From ZC4RG30 sp049841155 (GTDB lineage Bacteria > Pseudomonadota > Gammaproteobacteria > Steroidobacterales > Steroidobacteraceae): a DNA stretch of 64,000 nt. Under the pieces are notes generated by a model, which did not search any database, had not been told where the DNA came from, and was given only the letters and a program-made list of their open reading frames with translations. Position 1 is the stretch's first letter; every line of letters starts with the position of its first letter. The stretch covers positions 930,001 to 994,000 of the forward strand of contig JASGHI010000003.1 of NCBI GenBank assembly GCA_049841155.1, given 5' to 3'. Of the stretch, positions 1 to 10,283 are shown one piece after another. The position numbers were made by a program, and so were the translations under genes.

Positions 1-128
1 ACGGGCAGGTCCGCCTGGTCCCACTGCGGCGTGTAGTAATCGAAGGGCGAGAACCACGGCCCCGCAACGGCCAAGGCAAGGAGCAGCGCCAGCGCGCCGA
101 TGCTGAACCAGGGCGGGCCGGGCTTCAT
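1..128 (-). CDS. oppC: Peptide ABC transporter permease OppC, 5' fragment
   Basis: Only the first 42 codons are in the window; the rest lies beyond the left edge. The frame opens with a short cytoplasmic start, then one hydrophobic segment (about residues 8-25, rich in Leu/Ala), then a Trp-Phe-Ser-Pro-Phe-Asp stretch, as in the N-terminus of OppC/DppC permeases. The ATG (126-128) overlaps the oppB stop as ATGA, so translation is probably coupled. It would pair with OppB to form the inner-membrane channel. The assignment rests mainly on position after oppB and on the hydrophobic start. Confidence 0.75.
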   Translation of the reverse strand, partial: MKPGPPWFSIGALALLLALAVAGPWFSPFDYYTPQWDQADLP

Positions 129-1048
129 TGCAGTCTTACCCGAGGATCCAGCAACGCCTGGCACAGGTCGGCGACCAGATTGGCCATCACGATCAGCACG
201 CCGTAAAGGATGGTGACACCCATCACCAGCGTGTAGTCGCGGTTGAAGGCTCCCAGCACGAAGAACTGTCCGATCCCCTTGAGACCGAAGGTGGTCTCGA
301 CGACGATGGAGCCGGTGATGGCGCCGACCACCGCCGGACCGAGGAAGGCGACCAGCGGCAGCAGCGCGGGGCGCAGCGCATGGCGGAACAGCACCGCGCG
401 CGGCGCGAGCCCCTTGGCGCGCGCAGTGCGGATCCAGGGCTGCTCGAGCACGTCCATGAAACTGGCGCGCATGATGCGCGTCACGTAGGCGATGTAGGGC
501 AGCGACAGCGACATCACCGGCAGCACCAGGTAGCGCAGCGCCCCCCCGCCCCAGTCACCCGCCGGCAGCCATTGCAGCGTGACGGCGAACAGCAGGATGA
601 AGAGTGGCGCCGCCACATATACGGGTATCGAAATGCCCACCAGCGACAAGGTGCCGGCGATGCGGTCGAAGAATCCGCCGCGCTTCCAGGCCGCCAGCGC
701 GCCGAGGGGAATGCCCAGCAGGCAGGCCAGCAGCAGCGCCAGGCCGCCGATGGTCAGGTCCACCGGCAGCCCCGCGGCGATCAGGCTGTTCACGGATTCG
801 TCCGGATACTGGAACGAAGGCCCCAGATCCCCGCGCAGCAGATCACCCAGGTAACGCAGGTATTGTTTCGGCAGCGGTTCGTCGAGGTGATAAGTCTTCT
901 CGATGCCGGCGCGCACCTCGGGCAGCAGTTCCTTGCCGGTGTCGAACGGACCGCCCGGCGCGGCGCGCAGCAGCAGGAAGGCCAGCGTGACGATGGCCAG
1001 CAGGGTCGGAATGGCGCCGAGCAGCCGCGACAGCAGGTAGCGCCACAT
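125..1048 (-). CDS. oppB: Peptide ABC transporter permease OppB/DppB
   Basis: A 307-residue inner-membrane permease with about six membrane segments. It starts with the classic MWRYLLSRLL opening of OppB/DppB proteins and has the LRAAPGGPFD stretch near residue 30. A cytoplasmic EAA-type loop, with TARAKGLAPRAVLFRHALRP around residues 207-226, is where the ATPase docks. Length is normal for the family. The start lies 5 bp downstream of the oppA stop and the stop overlaps oppC, so oppA-oppB-oppC form an operon. The substrate is probably short peptides, but closely related systems move nickel or other solutes, so the exact ligand is unknown. No ATPase gene is visible; oppD/oppF would lie left of the window. 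Confidence 0.9.
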   Translation of the reverse strand: MWRYLLSRLLGAIPTLLAIVTLAFLLLRAAPGGPFDTGKELLPEVRAGIEKTYHLDEPLPKQYLRYLGDLLRGDLGPSFQYPDESVNSLIAAGLPVDLTIGGLALLLACLLGIPLGALAAWKRGGFFDRIAGTLSLVGISIPVYVAAPLFILLFAVTLQWLPAGDWGGGALRYLVLPVMSLSLPYIAYVTRIMRASFMDVLEQPWIRTARAKGLAPRAVLFRHALRPALLPLVAFLGPAVVGAITGSIVVETTFGLKGIGQFFVLGAFNRDYTLVMGVTILYGVLIVMANLVADLCQALLDPRVRLQ

Positions 1049-1053
1049 GCCGT

Positions 1054-2703
1054 TCAGCGCTCCGGCTTCGGCGCGAGATACAGGTCGCGCGAAGGATGCA
1101 GATCGTTGGCATTGTCCTGCCAGCCCTGCACATAGGAGCGCAGCAGATGCCGGCTCTTGTAGAAATAGATCGGCAGGAACGGCGCCTCGCGGTCGAGAAG
1201 ACTCTCGGCCTCGCGGTAGAGCCGATGGCGCTCGGCCTCGCCGGTCTGCCGCATGGCCTCGGCCATCAGGCGCTCGTACTGCGGATCATCGAAGCGCATG
1301 TAGTTCTGCGGATTGGAGTTCAGTGCCAGCGCAAGGTAGGTGGTCGGCTCGGGATAATCGCCGATCCAGGCATTCCAGAAAAACGGCAGCTTGCCGATGC
1401 GCCGGTTCTGCTGGTGGACACGGAACTCCTCGGTGATCACCCGCACCTCGGCCCCGAGGTTCATCCTCCACATGGCCGTCAATGCCTCGAACACGCGCCG
1501 CATCTCGGGGCTGCCGAGGGGCACCGAAAGCTCCACCTCCAGCGGCTTCGCCCGCGAATAGCCGGCCTCGGCGTACAGGCGGCGGGCGAGTTCATGGCGC
1601 GCGTCCGTGTCCAGATCCGCCCACTCGGGCCGCGGCGGAACGTAGCCGGGCAGCGGCGGCACGATGCCGTAGGCCGGCTCATACAGCCCCTTGAGCAGCT
1701 GGTCGGTCAGCAGCGGCCGGTCCAGCGCCAGCACCATCGCGCGGCGCAGTCTCGCATCGTCGAAGGGCGGACGCCGCACATTCATGCCCAGCATCACGGT
1801 GCCGTTGTAGGGCGCCGTGCGCACCTGGTCACCGAGGCTGGCGCGCAGCCAGTCCAGATCCTCCACCTGGAAGCGCTCGGTTTCATCGAGGTCGCCGGCG
1901 AGGAAGCGCGCCGTGGACGCGGCACTGTCGGTCAGCGGAAACCACGTGAGCGCGGCAAGCCGCACCGCTGCGGCATCCCAGTAACGCGGATTGCGGATCA
2001 GATCGATCCGGCCGTTGACCTCGCGCGACTGCAGAAGGAATGCGCCGTTGCCGACCAACTTGCCGGGCTGCGTCCACGCACGCCCCTCGCGCTGCACGGT
2101 GGCGGGATGCACCGGCATCATGAAGCTGTTGATGAGCAGCGAAAGGAAGAACGGCGTCGGCGACTCCAGGTGCACTTCGAGCGTGCGCGCATCGATCGCC
2201 GTGGCGCCCAGCGACTCGGGCGGCAGACGGCCGGCCGCGATGTCCAGCGCGCCCGCCACCGGCGCCATCTGCTGAGCCACCGGCGAGGCCGTGGCCGGAT
2301 CCACCACACGCCGCCATGCGAACACGAAATCCCCGGCGGTCACCGGATCGCCATTGGACCACTGCGCCGCACGCAGGTGGAATTTCCAGCTCAGGGCGTC
2401 GGCGGACACTTCCCAGCGCTCGGCCATACCGGGCAGCAATGCACCGTCGGCACCCTGGCGCAGCAGGCCCTCGAAGAGGTCACTGTCCACGGACAGCCCC
2501 ATCACGTCCTGGACCAGAGCGGGATCCAGCGTCGCGGGCGAGCTCGACAGATGGCGGCGCAGATGCGCCGAGGCGATGCGCCCGGCAATGACACTGTCCG
2601 GCAGCGCACCGGAAGGATGGCTTTGCGTACCGCCACTGCAAGCACCGAGCAAGGCGGTCATCAGCAGCATGCCGACCCGCAGCACTTGCCAGCCGCGATT
2701 CAC
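1054..2703 (-). CDS. oppA: Peptide-binding lipoprotein OppA (SBP family 5)
   Basis: A 549-residue extracytoplasmic solute-binding protein. The N-terminus is a lipoprotein signal with the lipobox Leu-Gly-Ala-Cys, so Cys22 should be lipidated and the protein anchored in the periplasm. The body shows family 5 features: LDPALVQDVMGLSVDSDLFE near residue 60, the RWEVSADALSWKFHLR stretch, and a C-terminal domain with VRRPPFDDARLRRAMVLALD. Length agrees with OppA (about 540). The stop of miaE upstream overlaps the oppA ATG by four bases. It would deliver ligand to OppBC; specificity cannot be read from sequence. Confidence 0.9.
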   Translation of the reverse strand: MNRGWQVLRVGMLLMTALLGACSGGTQSHPSGALPDSVIAGRIASAHLRRHLSSSPATLDPALVQDVMGLSVDSDLFEGLLRQGADGALLPGMAERWEVSADALSWKFHLRAAQWSNGDPVTAGDFVFAWRRVVDPATASPVAQQMAPVAGALDIAAGRLPPESLGATAIDARTLEVHLESPTPFFLSLLINSFMMPVHPATVQREGRAWTQPGKLVGNGAFLLQSREVNGRIDLIRNPRYWDAAAVRLAALTWFPLTDSAASTARFLAGDLDETERFQVEDLDWLRASLGDQVRTAPYNGTVMLGMNVRRPPFDDARLRRAMVLALDRPLLTDQLLKGLYEPAYGIVPPLPGYVPPRPEWADLDTDARHELARRLYAEAGYSRAKPLEVELSVPLGSPEMRRVFEALTAMWRMNLGAEVRVITEEFRVHQQNRRIGKLPFFWNAWIGDYPEPTTYLALALNSNPQNYMRFDDPQYERLMAEAMRQTGEAERHRLYREAESLLDREAPFLPIYFYKSRHLLRSYVQGWQDNANDLHPSRDLYLAPKPER

Positions 2704-3287
2704 GCAGGCACCCCGGAGTGGAAGCGGAACTGCTCATCCGGCGTGGTGATGAGCCTGGCCTCTTCCCGCGCCAGCTGCGCCAGCCGCTGCTGCACGCCTT
2801 CACGTTCGTCCTGCCCTGCCGCCTCCTGCGCCAGCTCCAGATACAGCACGCCGTGCCGGCGCTCGGCCTCGGCCAGATCCCCGTAAAACGTGCCCAGCGG
2901 CGCGGGCAGGCGCGAGGCCAGCAGCTCGAAGCGCTCGCAGGAACGCGCCTCGATCAGAGCGCCGCACAGCATGAGATCCACTTTGCGCTGTGGATCGGCA
3001 GCGGCGAGATGGCGGCGCAGGCCGCCGGCATAGCGCCCGGGGCCCATGCGCTGCGGCGCCACACCCAGCCGCAGCATCCATTTCTGCACCTGCTCGAAAT
3101 GCCGCAGTTCCTCTCGCGCCAGGCGCGCCAGCGCCAGGCCCAGGCGCTGGTCCTCGGGATAGGCAAACAGCAGCGCCAGCGCTGTGGAGGCCGCCTTCTT
3201 CTCGCAGTTGGCATGATCCACCAGCAGCTCCTGCCAGCGCTCCACCGCCGCATCGACCCAGGCTTCGGGCGTGGCCGCGGCGAGCAT
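2700..3287 (-). CDS. miaE: tRNA-(ms2io6A37) hydroxylase MiaE
   Basis: A 195-residue non-haem di-iron monooxygenase that hydroxylates the isopentenyl chain of ms2i6A at position 37 of tRNAs reading U-starting codons. The family's helical-bundle iron ligands are visible as the Cys-Glu-Lys-Lys region (near residue 29), the Arg-Glu-Glu-Leu-Arg-His ExxH motif (near 60-64), the IEARSCERF helix and the final AEAERRHG ExxH motif. Length matches MiaE. The start codon shares one base with the stop of the upstream kinase gene, and its stop overlaps oppA. Function is assigned with high confidence from the motifs; the link to a kinase and a peptide transporter is only genomic. Confidence 0.88.
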   Translation of the reverse strand: MLAAATPEAWVDAAVERWQELLVDHANCEKKAASTALALLFAYPEDQRLGLALARLAREELRHFEQVQKWMLRLGVAPQRMGPGRYAGGLRRHLAAADPQRKVDLMLCGALIEARSCERFELLASRLPAPLGTFYGDLAEAERRHGVLYLELAQEAAGQDEREGVQQRLAQLAREEARLITTPDEQFRFHSGVPA

Positions 3288-4537
3288 CAGAGCGCCGCGA
3301 CCCGCGCCTGCTCGGCCGCCGCCCGCAGCACATTGCCTGCCTGCGCAGCCGTGCTGCAGCGGTCCTCGGGACGCTTGGCGAGCAGCAGGTCCACCAGCTC
3401 CTGCCAGCGCGCCGTCGCCGCGGGCAGGCGCGGTATGGGCTGGTTGCGGTGCTTGTAGATGATGGCCATGGGATTGGGATCGGTGAAGGGCTTCTCGCCG
3501 GCCAGCATCTCGAAAAGGATCACGCCGAGACTGTACAGATCACTGCGCTCGTCCACCGTCTCGCCATGGCCCTGCTCCGGGCTCATGTAGTGAGGCGTGC
3601 CGAAGATGATGCCCGGATCGGTGATCTCCATCTGCACGGCGGCATGCTTGGCGAGACCGAAGTCCGTGAGCACCACGCGGCCGGCGCCGCGCATCAGCAC
3701 ATTGCCGGGCTTGAGGTCGCGGTGCAGCGCGCCGGCCTCGTGCAGCGCACCCAGCGCGCCGGCCACCTGGGCCGCCAGATCCAGCGCCTCGGCCGGCGTC
3801 ACGCCGGCGCGGATGCGGCGCCGCAGGTCGCCATCGGGAAAATACTCCATGGCCAGATACGCATGGTCGTCGGCCACACCCAGCTCATGGCAGCGCACGA
3901 TGCTGGGATGATGCAGCCGGTGCGCAATATCGTATTCCTGCAGGAAGCGCTCGAAGGACTGGTCCACTCCCGACTCGTCGCGCATCGAAGGCGTGACCTT
4001 GATGACCAGCAATGAGCCTGCTTTCTCGCTCTCGGCCAGGTACAGCTGCGACACCGAGCCGCCCGCGAGGCGCCGCACGCAGCGGTAGCCGGGGATGCGC
4101 ACAGCGCCGAAATGCCGCGACTGCTCGGCCTCGGTGGACACGCGCCAGTCCGCCAGCTGCCGGCGTCGCACGCGCGCGGCCTCCTGCAGCACCTCGATCA
4201 GGCTGTGATGCGAGAAACCCTTGCGCGCCAGCACGCCGAAGGCGCCGAAAATGCGCGCCCGGCGCGCCGTCTCGTCGTCCACGTGTTCGGCGAGGAACAC
4301 CACCGGCGCAAAGCCGCGGCGGCTCGCCAGGTCCTGCAGCCAGCCCAGCCCCTGCCCGCCCAGCCAGGCCTGGTCGATGAGCACGGCATCGTAGCCCTGG
4401 GCCAGGAATTCCGGCGGCAGCTGCGCGCCGTGGCGCGGGTTGTGCTGGTCGAGCACCGCCTGCGGCCACTGGCAGCTGACGTGATGACGGATCAGCGAGC
4501 GGAAGCGCGCATCCTGGACGATCAACAGCAGACGCAT
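3287..4537 (-). CDS. Receiver-domain Ser/Thr protein kinase fusion
   Basis: A 416-residue protein with two parts. Residues 1-125 look like a response-regulator receiver: a hydrophobic first strand ending in Gln-Asp, a candidate phospho-acceptor Asp55 in VLIDQAW, and a Lys-Gly near 106. Residues 150-410 are a Hanks-type kinase: Lys180 in LLVIK, HRDLKPGN with Asp274, DFG at 292-294 and GTPHYMSPEQ in the activation segment. The glycine loop is weak (LAGGSVSQLYLA). There is no membrane segment, so it is cytoplasmic. The start was set at the MRLLLIV methionine because upstream codons only run through purF in a wrong frame. It lies 35 bp after purF and overlaps miaE by one base. Targets are unknown. 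Confidence 0.85.
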   Translation of the reverse strand: MRLLLIVQDARFRSLIRHHVSCQWPQAVLDQHNPRHGAQLPPEFLAQGYDAVLIDQAWLGGQGLGWLQDLASRRGFAPVVFLAEHVDDETARRARIFGAFGVLARKGFSHHSLIEVLQEAARVRRRQLADWRVSTEAEQSRHFGAVRIPGYRCVRRLAGGSVSQLYLAESEKAGSLLVIKVTPSMRDESGVDQSFERFLQEYDIAHRLHHPSIVRCHELGVADDHAYLAMEYFPDGDLRRRIRAGVTPAEALDLAAQVAGALGALHEAGALHRDLKPGNVLMRGAGRVVLTDFGLAKHAAVQMEITDPGIIFGTPHYMSPEQGHGETVDERSDLYSLGVILFEMLAGEKPFTDPNPMAIIYKHRNQPIPRLPAATARWQELVDLLLAKRPEDRCSTAAQAGNVLRAAAEQARVAAL

Positions 4538-4572
4538 GGCAGGGCCGCCGCCGGACGCGCGCGCCGGAACAT

Positions 4573-6069
<1,497 letters not shown>

Positions 6070-6100
6070 GACGCCTCCGACTCCGGGACCTGACCGGGAG

Positions 6101-6571
6101 CTACAGGTGACCGCCGGCCAGCGAGCGCAGCAGGCCCGCCACCGGTTCGATCTGTTTGACCAGCCGCGAGTGCTCCCACCAGCGCTCGCCCTGCAACTGC
6201 ACCGACTGCCCGAGGATCACGAGCACGGCCATCGCCACGATGCCGCGGGCCACGCCCATCAGGAAGCCGAGAAAGCGGTCCATGCCGGAAAACAGCGACA
6301 GGCGCACCATGCGGGACACCAGCACGCCGACCAGCGTTCCGGCGATGAGCACCAAGAAGAAGACGATGCCGCGCCCGGCCCACAGGCCGAAGGGCGCCTG
6401 GCGCAATGCACCGCCCATCCACGGCTCCAGCGCCGGACCAAAATGCGAGGCCAGCCACACCGCGAGCACCCAGGTGACGAGGGAGCAGGCTTCCCGCAGG
6501 AAACCGCGGACTGCGCCCACCAGCGCTGAAACCACTACGACGGCCAGGATGACGTAATCGAGCCCGGTCAT
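6101..6571 (-). CDS. cvpA: CvpA family inner-membrane protein
   Basis: A 156-residue protein with four hydrophobic segments, starting MTGLDYVILAVVVVSALVG, the typical CvpA opening. Codons for 11 more residues exist upstream, but the alignment to the family start supports the ATG at 6569-6571. CvpA is a small inner-membrane protein needed for colicin V export and linked to envelope homeostasis; its molecular role is unsettled. It sits directly before purF, as in E. coli and pseudomonads, and after dedD. Confidence 0.9.
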   Translation of the reverse strand: MTGLDYVILAVVVVSALVGAVRGFLREACSLVTWVLAVWLASHFGPALEPWMGGALRQAPFGLWAGRGIVFFLVLIAGTLVGVLVSRMVRLSLFSGMDRFLGFLMGVARGIVAMAVLVILGQSVQLQGERWWEHSRLVKQIEPVAGLLRSLAGGHL

Positions 6572-6634
6572 GCTTCTCGCGCGGGACGGATGTAGGAGGC
6601 GCAATTCTACACCACCGCTGCGCGGCGTACGTCG

Positions 6635-7267
6635 TCAGGGTGCGACGAGGGAGCCCTTATGACCCGCCGCCGCGAGCCGCTGCTGCAGGGCCTCGGCAGC
6701 CTGCCGGTCCGCCACCGGACCGGCACGGACGCGAAACAGTTCCTTGCCTTTGCTTTTCATCGAAGAGACCTGGGCGGCAATGCCCACGGCAGACAGTTCA
6801 CGTTCGATGCGCCGGGCATTGGCTGCCTGGGAGAAGCTGCCCACCTGCACCCACCAGGCCGCCGCACTGGCCGTCTTCGCGGCGGGCGCAGGCCGCGCAG
6901 AGGGTGCCGGTGGCGATACGGGCGGTAATGAGGGGCGCGCTTCGGCGGCCACTGCGGGCGGTTGCACGGCTTGCGCAACCGGCGGCGCGGCAGGCTCCGG
7001 CGGCGCTGCAGCAGGTTGCGGTGCGGGTTGCGGCGTTGCTGCGGACTGCGGCACCAGTGCGGACTGGTCCACCTTCACGTCGCCCAGTTCCATGGTGTAG
7101 CTGCGCACCGGAGGACCATCGTCAGCGGCCGGATCCGCGGGGGCTGCCGCGGGCGCGGCACGGTCCGTACGGCGCGCGGGACCAGTGAGCATCTCCGGCA
7201 CCACGATGACGAACAGCGCGACGAGGATCAACGCGCCGGTCAATCGTTCTTTGACATGAGTATCCAC
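6635..7267 (-). CDS. dedD: SPOR-domain cell-division protein DedD
   Basis: A 210-residue protein if the GTG at 7265-7267 is the start. This gives VDTHVKERLTGALILVALFVIVVPEMLTGP, the standard DedD opening with one membrane anchor. An ATG at 7316-7318 would add 17 residues and overlap the folC end; I prefer the GTG because family members begin at that point. A long Ala/Pro-rich periplasmic linker follows, then a C-terminal SPOR domain (WWVQVGSFSQAANARRIERE onwards) that binds denuded septal peptidoglycan. It lies between folC and cvpA, as in pseudomonads. Confidence 0.85.
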   Translation of the reverse strand: MDTHVKERLTGALILVALFVIVVPEMLTGPARRTDRAAPAAAPADPAADDGPPVRSYTMELGDVKVDQSALVPQSAATPQPAPQPAAAPPEPAAPPVAQAVQPPAVAAEARPSLPPVSPPAPSARPAPAAKTASAAAWWVQVGSFSQAANARRIERELSAVGIAAQVSSMKSKGKELFRVRAGPVADRQAAEALQQRLAAAGHKGSLVAP

Positions 7268-7299
7268 AATCGGGTCGGATCCTGGAGCGCGCGAGGGCG

Positions 7300-8556
7300 T
7301 CAGTATAGTCCAAGCCATTCAAGCGCTGGCGCCACGGTCAGGAAGGAGCCGCAGACCACGATGCGGTCTCCCGGCACTGCCATCTGCGCTGCCAGCGCCA
7401 TGCCGGCAGGCACATCGTTCGCCAGCAATGCATCGGACCAGTGGGGGGAACGCTTCGCCAGCTCCGCGGCCCGCTGGCCGCGCGGCGCAGCGATGCCGCA
7501 GAGTATCCAGCGGTCGGTGCGCGGCGCCAGCGCCGCCGCGATGCCGGCGGCATCCTTGTCGGCCAGGATGCCGGCGACGACCAGCGTGCGCCCGCTGCAG
7601 GGACGCGCGGCGAGGTTTGCGGCAAGCACCCGCGCCGCGGGCTCGTTGTGGGAAACATCGAGGATCCATTCCACCGGGCCGGGAACCACCTGGAAGCGGC
7701 CGGGCAGACGCAGCGAACGCAGCGCACGCGCAACCGCCGCCTCCTGCAGCGGCAGGCCAATCGCCTGCAGCAGCGCGATGGATGCCGCCGCATTGGCGAA
7801 CTGGACGGCACCGGGCAGCGCCGGCGGCGGCAGACTCCCGAACACCAGCCCGTCCATCGAGAAGGACCAGCTGCCCTCTGCGGCCGTGTAGCGATAATCG
7901 CGGCCGGCGAGCAGCGCGTGCGCACCCACGCGCGCGGCTTCGGCGGCAACCACCGGCGTCATCTGCGGATCCGACAGCACCACCTGCTGGCCCGCGCGCA
8001 GCACGCCGGCCTTTTCGCGCCCGATGCTCTCGATGTCCGGGCCCAGCCAGTCCATGTGATCGAGGCCGATGGAACAGATGACGACACCCTCGGCGTCGAC
8101 GATGTTCACGGCGTCCAGCCGGCCGCCCAGCCCGACCTCCAGCAGCGCGAAATCCACCGCGCAGGCGCGGAACACGTGCAGCGCGGCCAGCGCGTTGTAC
8201 TCGAAGAAGGTCAGCGTGATGTCGCCGCGCGCGGCATCGATGGCCTCGAAGGCCGCGAGCAGCTGCTCGTCGGCGGCTTCGGCTGCGTCGATGCGGATGC
8301 GCTCGTTGTAGCGCAGCAGATGCGGCGAGGTGAAGCTGCCGACGCGGCGGCCGTGCTCGCGCAGCAACGCGGCAAGACAGGCCACGGTCGAGCCCTTGCC
8401 ATTGGTTCCGCCGACGATGAGGCAGCGTGCCGCGGGAGGCAGCAGGCCCAGGCGCTGCGCCACCGCGCGCACACGCTCCAGGCCCAGATCGATGGCAAGG
8501 CCGTGGATGGCCTCCTGCCGCTGCAGCCACTCGGCCAGACTGCGCCCGACCGCCAT
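7300..8556 (-). CDS. folC: Dihydrofolate/folylpolyglutamate synthase FolC
   Basis: A 418-residue Mur-ligase-family enzyme that adds glutamate to dihydropteroate and extends folate polyglutamates. The ATP-binding P-loop is GGTNGKGSTV near residue 49. SFTSPHLLRYNERIRI, a folate-synthase motif, follows, and the central domain has GLDHMDWLG and EKAGVLR. The C-terminal Mur ligase domain contains EWILDVSHNEPAA. Length matches E. coli FolC (422). It starts 17 bp after the accD stop, in the conserved accD-folC-dedD-cvpA-purF order. Confidence 0.95.
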   Translation of the reverse strand: MAVGRSLAEWLQRQEAIHGLAIDLGLERVRAVAQRLGLLPPAARCLIVGGTNGKGSTVACLAALLREHGRRVGSFTSPHLLRYNERIRIDAAEAADEQLLAAFEAIDAARGDITLTFFEYNALAALHVFRACAVDFALLEVGLGGRLDAVNIVDAEGVVICSIGLDHMDWLGPDIESIGREKAGVLRAGQQVVLSDPQMTPVVAAEAARVGAHALLAGRDYRYTAAEGSWSFSMDGLVFGSLPPPALPGAVQFANAAASIALLQAIGLPLQEAAVARALRSLRLPGRFQVVPGPVEWILDVSHNEPAARVLAANLAARPCSGRTLVVAGILADKDAAGIAAALAPRTDRWILCGIAAPRGQRAAELAKRSPHWSDALLANDVPAGMALAAQMAVPGDRIVVCGSFLTVAPALEWLGLY

Positions 8557-8573
8557 TGCGACACGCCCCCCGG

Positions 8574-9446
8574 TCAGGATGCTTCGGTCACGAGCGGCGC
8601 CTGCTTGTCCAGCATGCGCAGCAGCCGCGCGATCGAATCGCGCATGTCGCGCCGGTCCATGATCATGTCGATGGCGCCCTTCTCGAGCAGGAACTCGCTG
8701 CGCTGGAAACCATCCGGCAGCGTCTCGCGCACGGTCTGGGCGATCACGCGCGGCCCGGCGAAACCGATCAGCGCGTGCGGCTCGGCGATGTTGATGTCAC
8801 CGAGCATGGCGAGGCTGGCGGAGACACCGCCGGTGGTCGGATCCGTGAGCACCGACACGTAGGGCAGACGATGCTCGGCCAGCCGCGCCAATGCCGCGCT
8901 GGTCTTGGCCATCTGCAGCAGCGAGAACAATGCCTCCTGCATGCGCGCACCGCCGGTGGCGGAAAAACACACCAGCGGCGCACGGTCGGCAATGCAGCGC
9001 TCCACGGCACGGTGGAAACGCTCGCCCACCACCGACCCCATGGAGCCGCCGAGGAAGCTGAACTCGAAGGCGCAGGCCACCACCGGCTCGGCATGCAGCA
9101 GGCCCGCCATGGCGATGAGCGCATCCTTCTCGCCGGTGGATTTCTGTGCCGCGACGAGGCGGTCCTTGTAGCGCTTGCTGTCCTTGAAACGCAGCGGATC
9201 CTCGGGCGAGACATTCACGCCGATCTCGGCAGCCGAACCCGGATCGAGGAAACGCGTGAGGCGCTCGCGCGCGCGCATGCGCATGTGGTGGCTGCACTTG
9301 GGGCAGACGTAGAGATTGCGTTCCAGCTCCGCGCGGTACAGCACCGCATCGCAGGCCGGGCACTTGATCCACAGTCCCTCGGGCACCGAGCGGACACGGC
9401 GCTCGGTCTTGATGCGCGAGGGAACGATTTTCTCGAACCAGGACAT
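8574..9446 (-). CDS. accD: Acetyl-CoA carboxylase carboxyltransferase beta subunit AccD
   Basis: A 290-residue subunit that, with AccA, transfers the carboxyl group from carboxybiotin to acetyl-CoA to make malonyl-CoA. The N-terminal zinc ribbon is visible as CPAC near residue 28 and CPKC near residue 47. The crotonase-like core includes FSATGGARMQEALFSLLQMAKT and YVSVLTDPTTGGVSAS. The start is MSWFEKIVPSRI, the family standard; an upstream methionine is ignored. Its ATG shares one base with the truA stop (TAATG), so it is probably coupled to truA. Confidence 0.96.
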   Translation of the reverse strand: MSWFEKIVPSRIKTERRVRSVPEGLWIKCPACDAVLYRAELERNLYVCPKCSHHMRMRARERLTRFLDPGSAAEIGVNVSPEDPLRFKDSKRYKDRLVAAQKSTGEKDALIAMAGLLHAEPVVACAFEFSFLGGSMGSVVGERFHRAVERCIADRAPLVCFSATGGARMQEALFSLLQMAKTSAALARLAEHRLPYVSVLTDPTTGGVSASLAMLGDINIAEPHALIGFAGPRVIAQTVRETLPDGFQRSEFLLEKGAIDMIMDRRDMRDSIARLLRMLDKQAPLVTEAS

Positions 9447-10264
9447 TATCGAATGTGATCCAGCAGGTCCCCGGGACACCCGGTAGGTGCGGGCATGATA
9501 TCGGAATCATCCGGCAGGCCGAACACGGCTGGATAGCGTACGCGCCAGAAGTACAGCCCCTCCGCCGGTGCTGTGGCGGGCGCGATACGCCGGTCGCGCG
9601 CCGCCAACACTTCAGCGGCGAAGGCTGGCGGCGCCTGTCCCTGGCCGATGTGGATCAACAGCCCCGCGATATTGCGCACCATGTGATGCAGGAAGGCATT
9701 GGCCGTCACCTCCAGAACCACGAAGTCGCCGCTGCGGACCACCTGCAGGGCCATGAGTTCGCGCACCGGCGAGCGCGCCTGGCATTCGGCGGCACGCAGG
9801 GCACTGAAGTCATGTGTACCCAGAAGCAGCCGTGCAGCTTCACACATGGGGTCCACCTCCATGCGCCGGTGGATGAACGCCGCGCGGGCGCGCGCCAGGG
9901 GACCGCGCACCGAGCGGTTCAGGATGCAGTAACGGTAGCTGCGCGACAGCGCGCTGTAACGGGCATGGAAGTGATCGGGAACGCGGCGCGCCCACTGCAA
10001 GGCGATGGCCGGCGGCAGATGGCTGTTGCCCCCCAGCACCAGTGCGCGCTCGCTGCGCGCGGCTTCGGTGTCGAAATGAGCCACCAGCGAACGGGCATGC
10101 ACGCCGGCATCCGTGCGGCCGGCGCCGGTAATGGCCACGGGGTGATCCAGCACCCGCGACAATGCGCTCTGCAGCTGCGCCTGCACCGTGGCGAGGCCTT
10201 GCTGCTGCTGCCAGCCGCAGTAGCCGCTGCCGTCGAACTCGACGCCGACGGCGTAACGCATCAT
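9446..10264 (-). CDS. truA: tRNA pseudouridine synthase A
   Basis: A 272-residue enzyme that forms pseudouridine at positions 38-40 of the tRNA anticodon arm. The catalytic aspartate is Asp52 in GRTDAGVHA, and the N-terminal strand YAVGVEFDGSGYCGWQ is typical. The C-terminal half has FLHHMVRNIAGLL. Two consecutive ATG codons (10264 and 10261) both fit the start; the 51 codons upstream are not family-like and run into fimV. In pseudomonads trpF usually lies between truA and accD; here it is absent and truA abuts accD directly. Confidence 0.95.
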   Translation of the reverse strand: MMRYAVGVEFDGSGYCGWQQQQGLATVQAQLQSALSRVLDHPVAITGAGRTDAGVHARSLVAHFDTEAARSERALVLGGNSHLPPAIALQWARRVPDHFHARYSALSRSYRYCILNRSVRGPLARARAAFIHRRMEVDPMCEAARLLLGTHDFSALRAAECQARSPVRELMALQVVRSGDFVVLEVTANAFLHHMVRNIAGLLIHIGQGQAPPAFAAEVLAARDRRIAPATAPAEGLYFWRVRYPAVFGLPDDSDIMPAPTGCPGDLLDHIR

Positions 10265-10283
10265 GCGGCTGCGCCCGCGGCGC

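Noticed and set aside
1096..2886. A 596-codon open frame antisense to oppA
   Set aside because: OppA has a lipobox and full family signatures; the antisense frame is a composition artefact.
7267..7318. Extended dedD start at 7318
   Set aside because: The added 17 residues overlap folC and do not resemble DedD N-termini; the GTG start matches the family.
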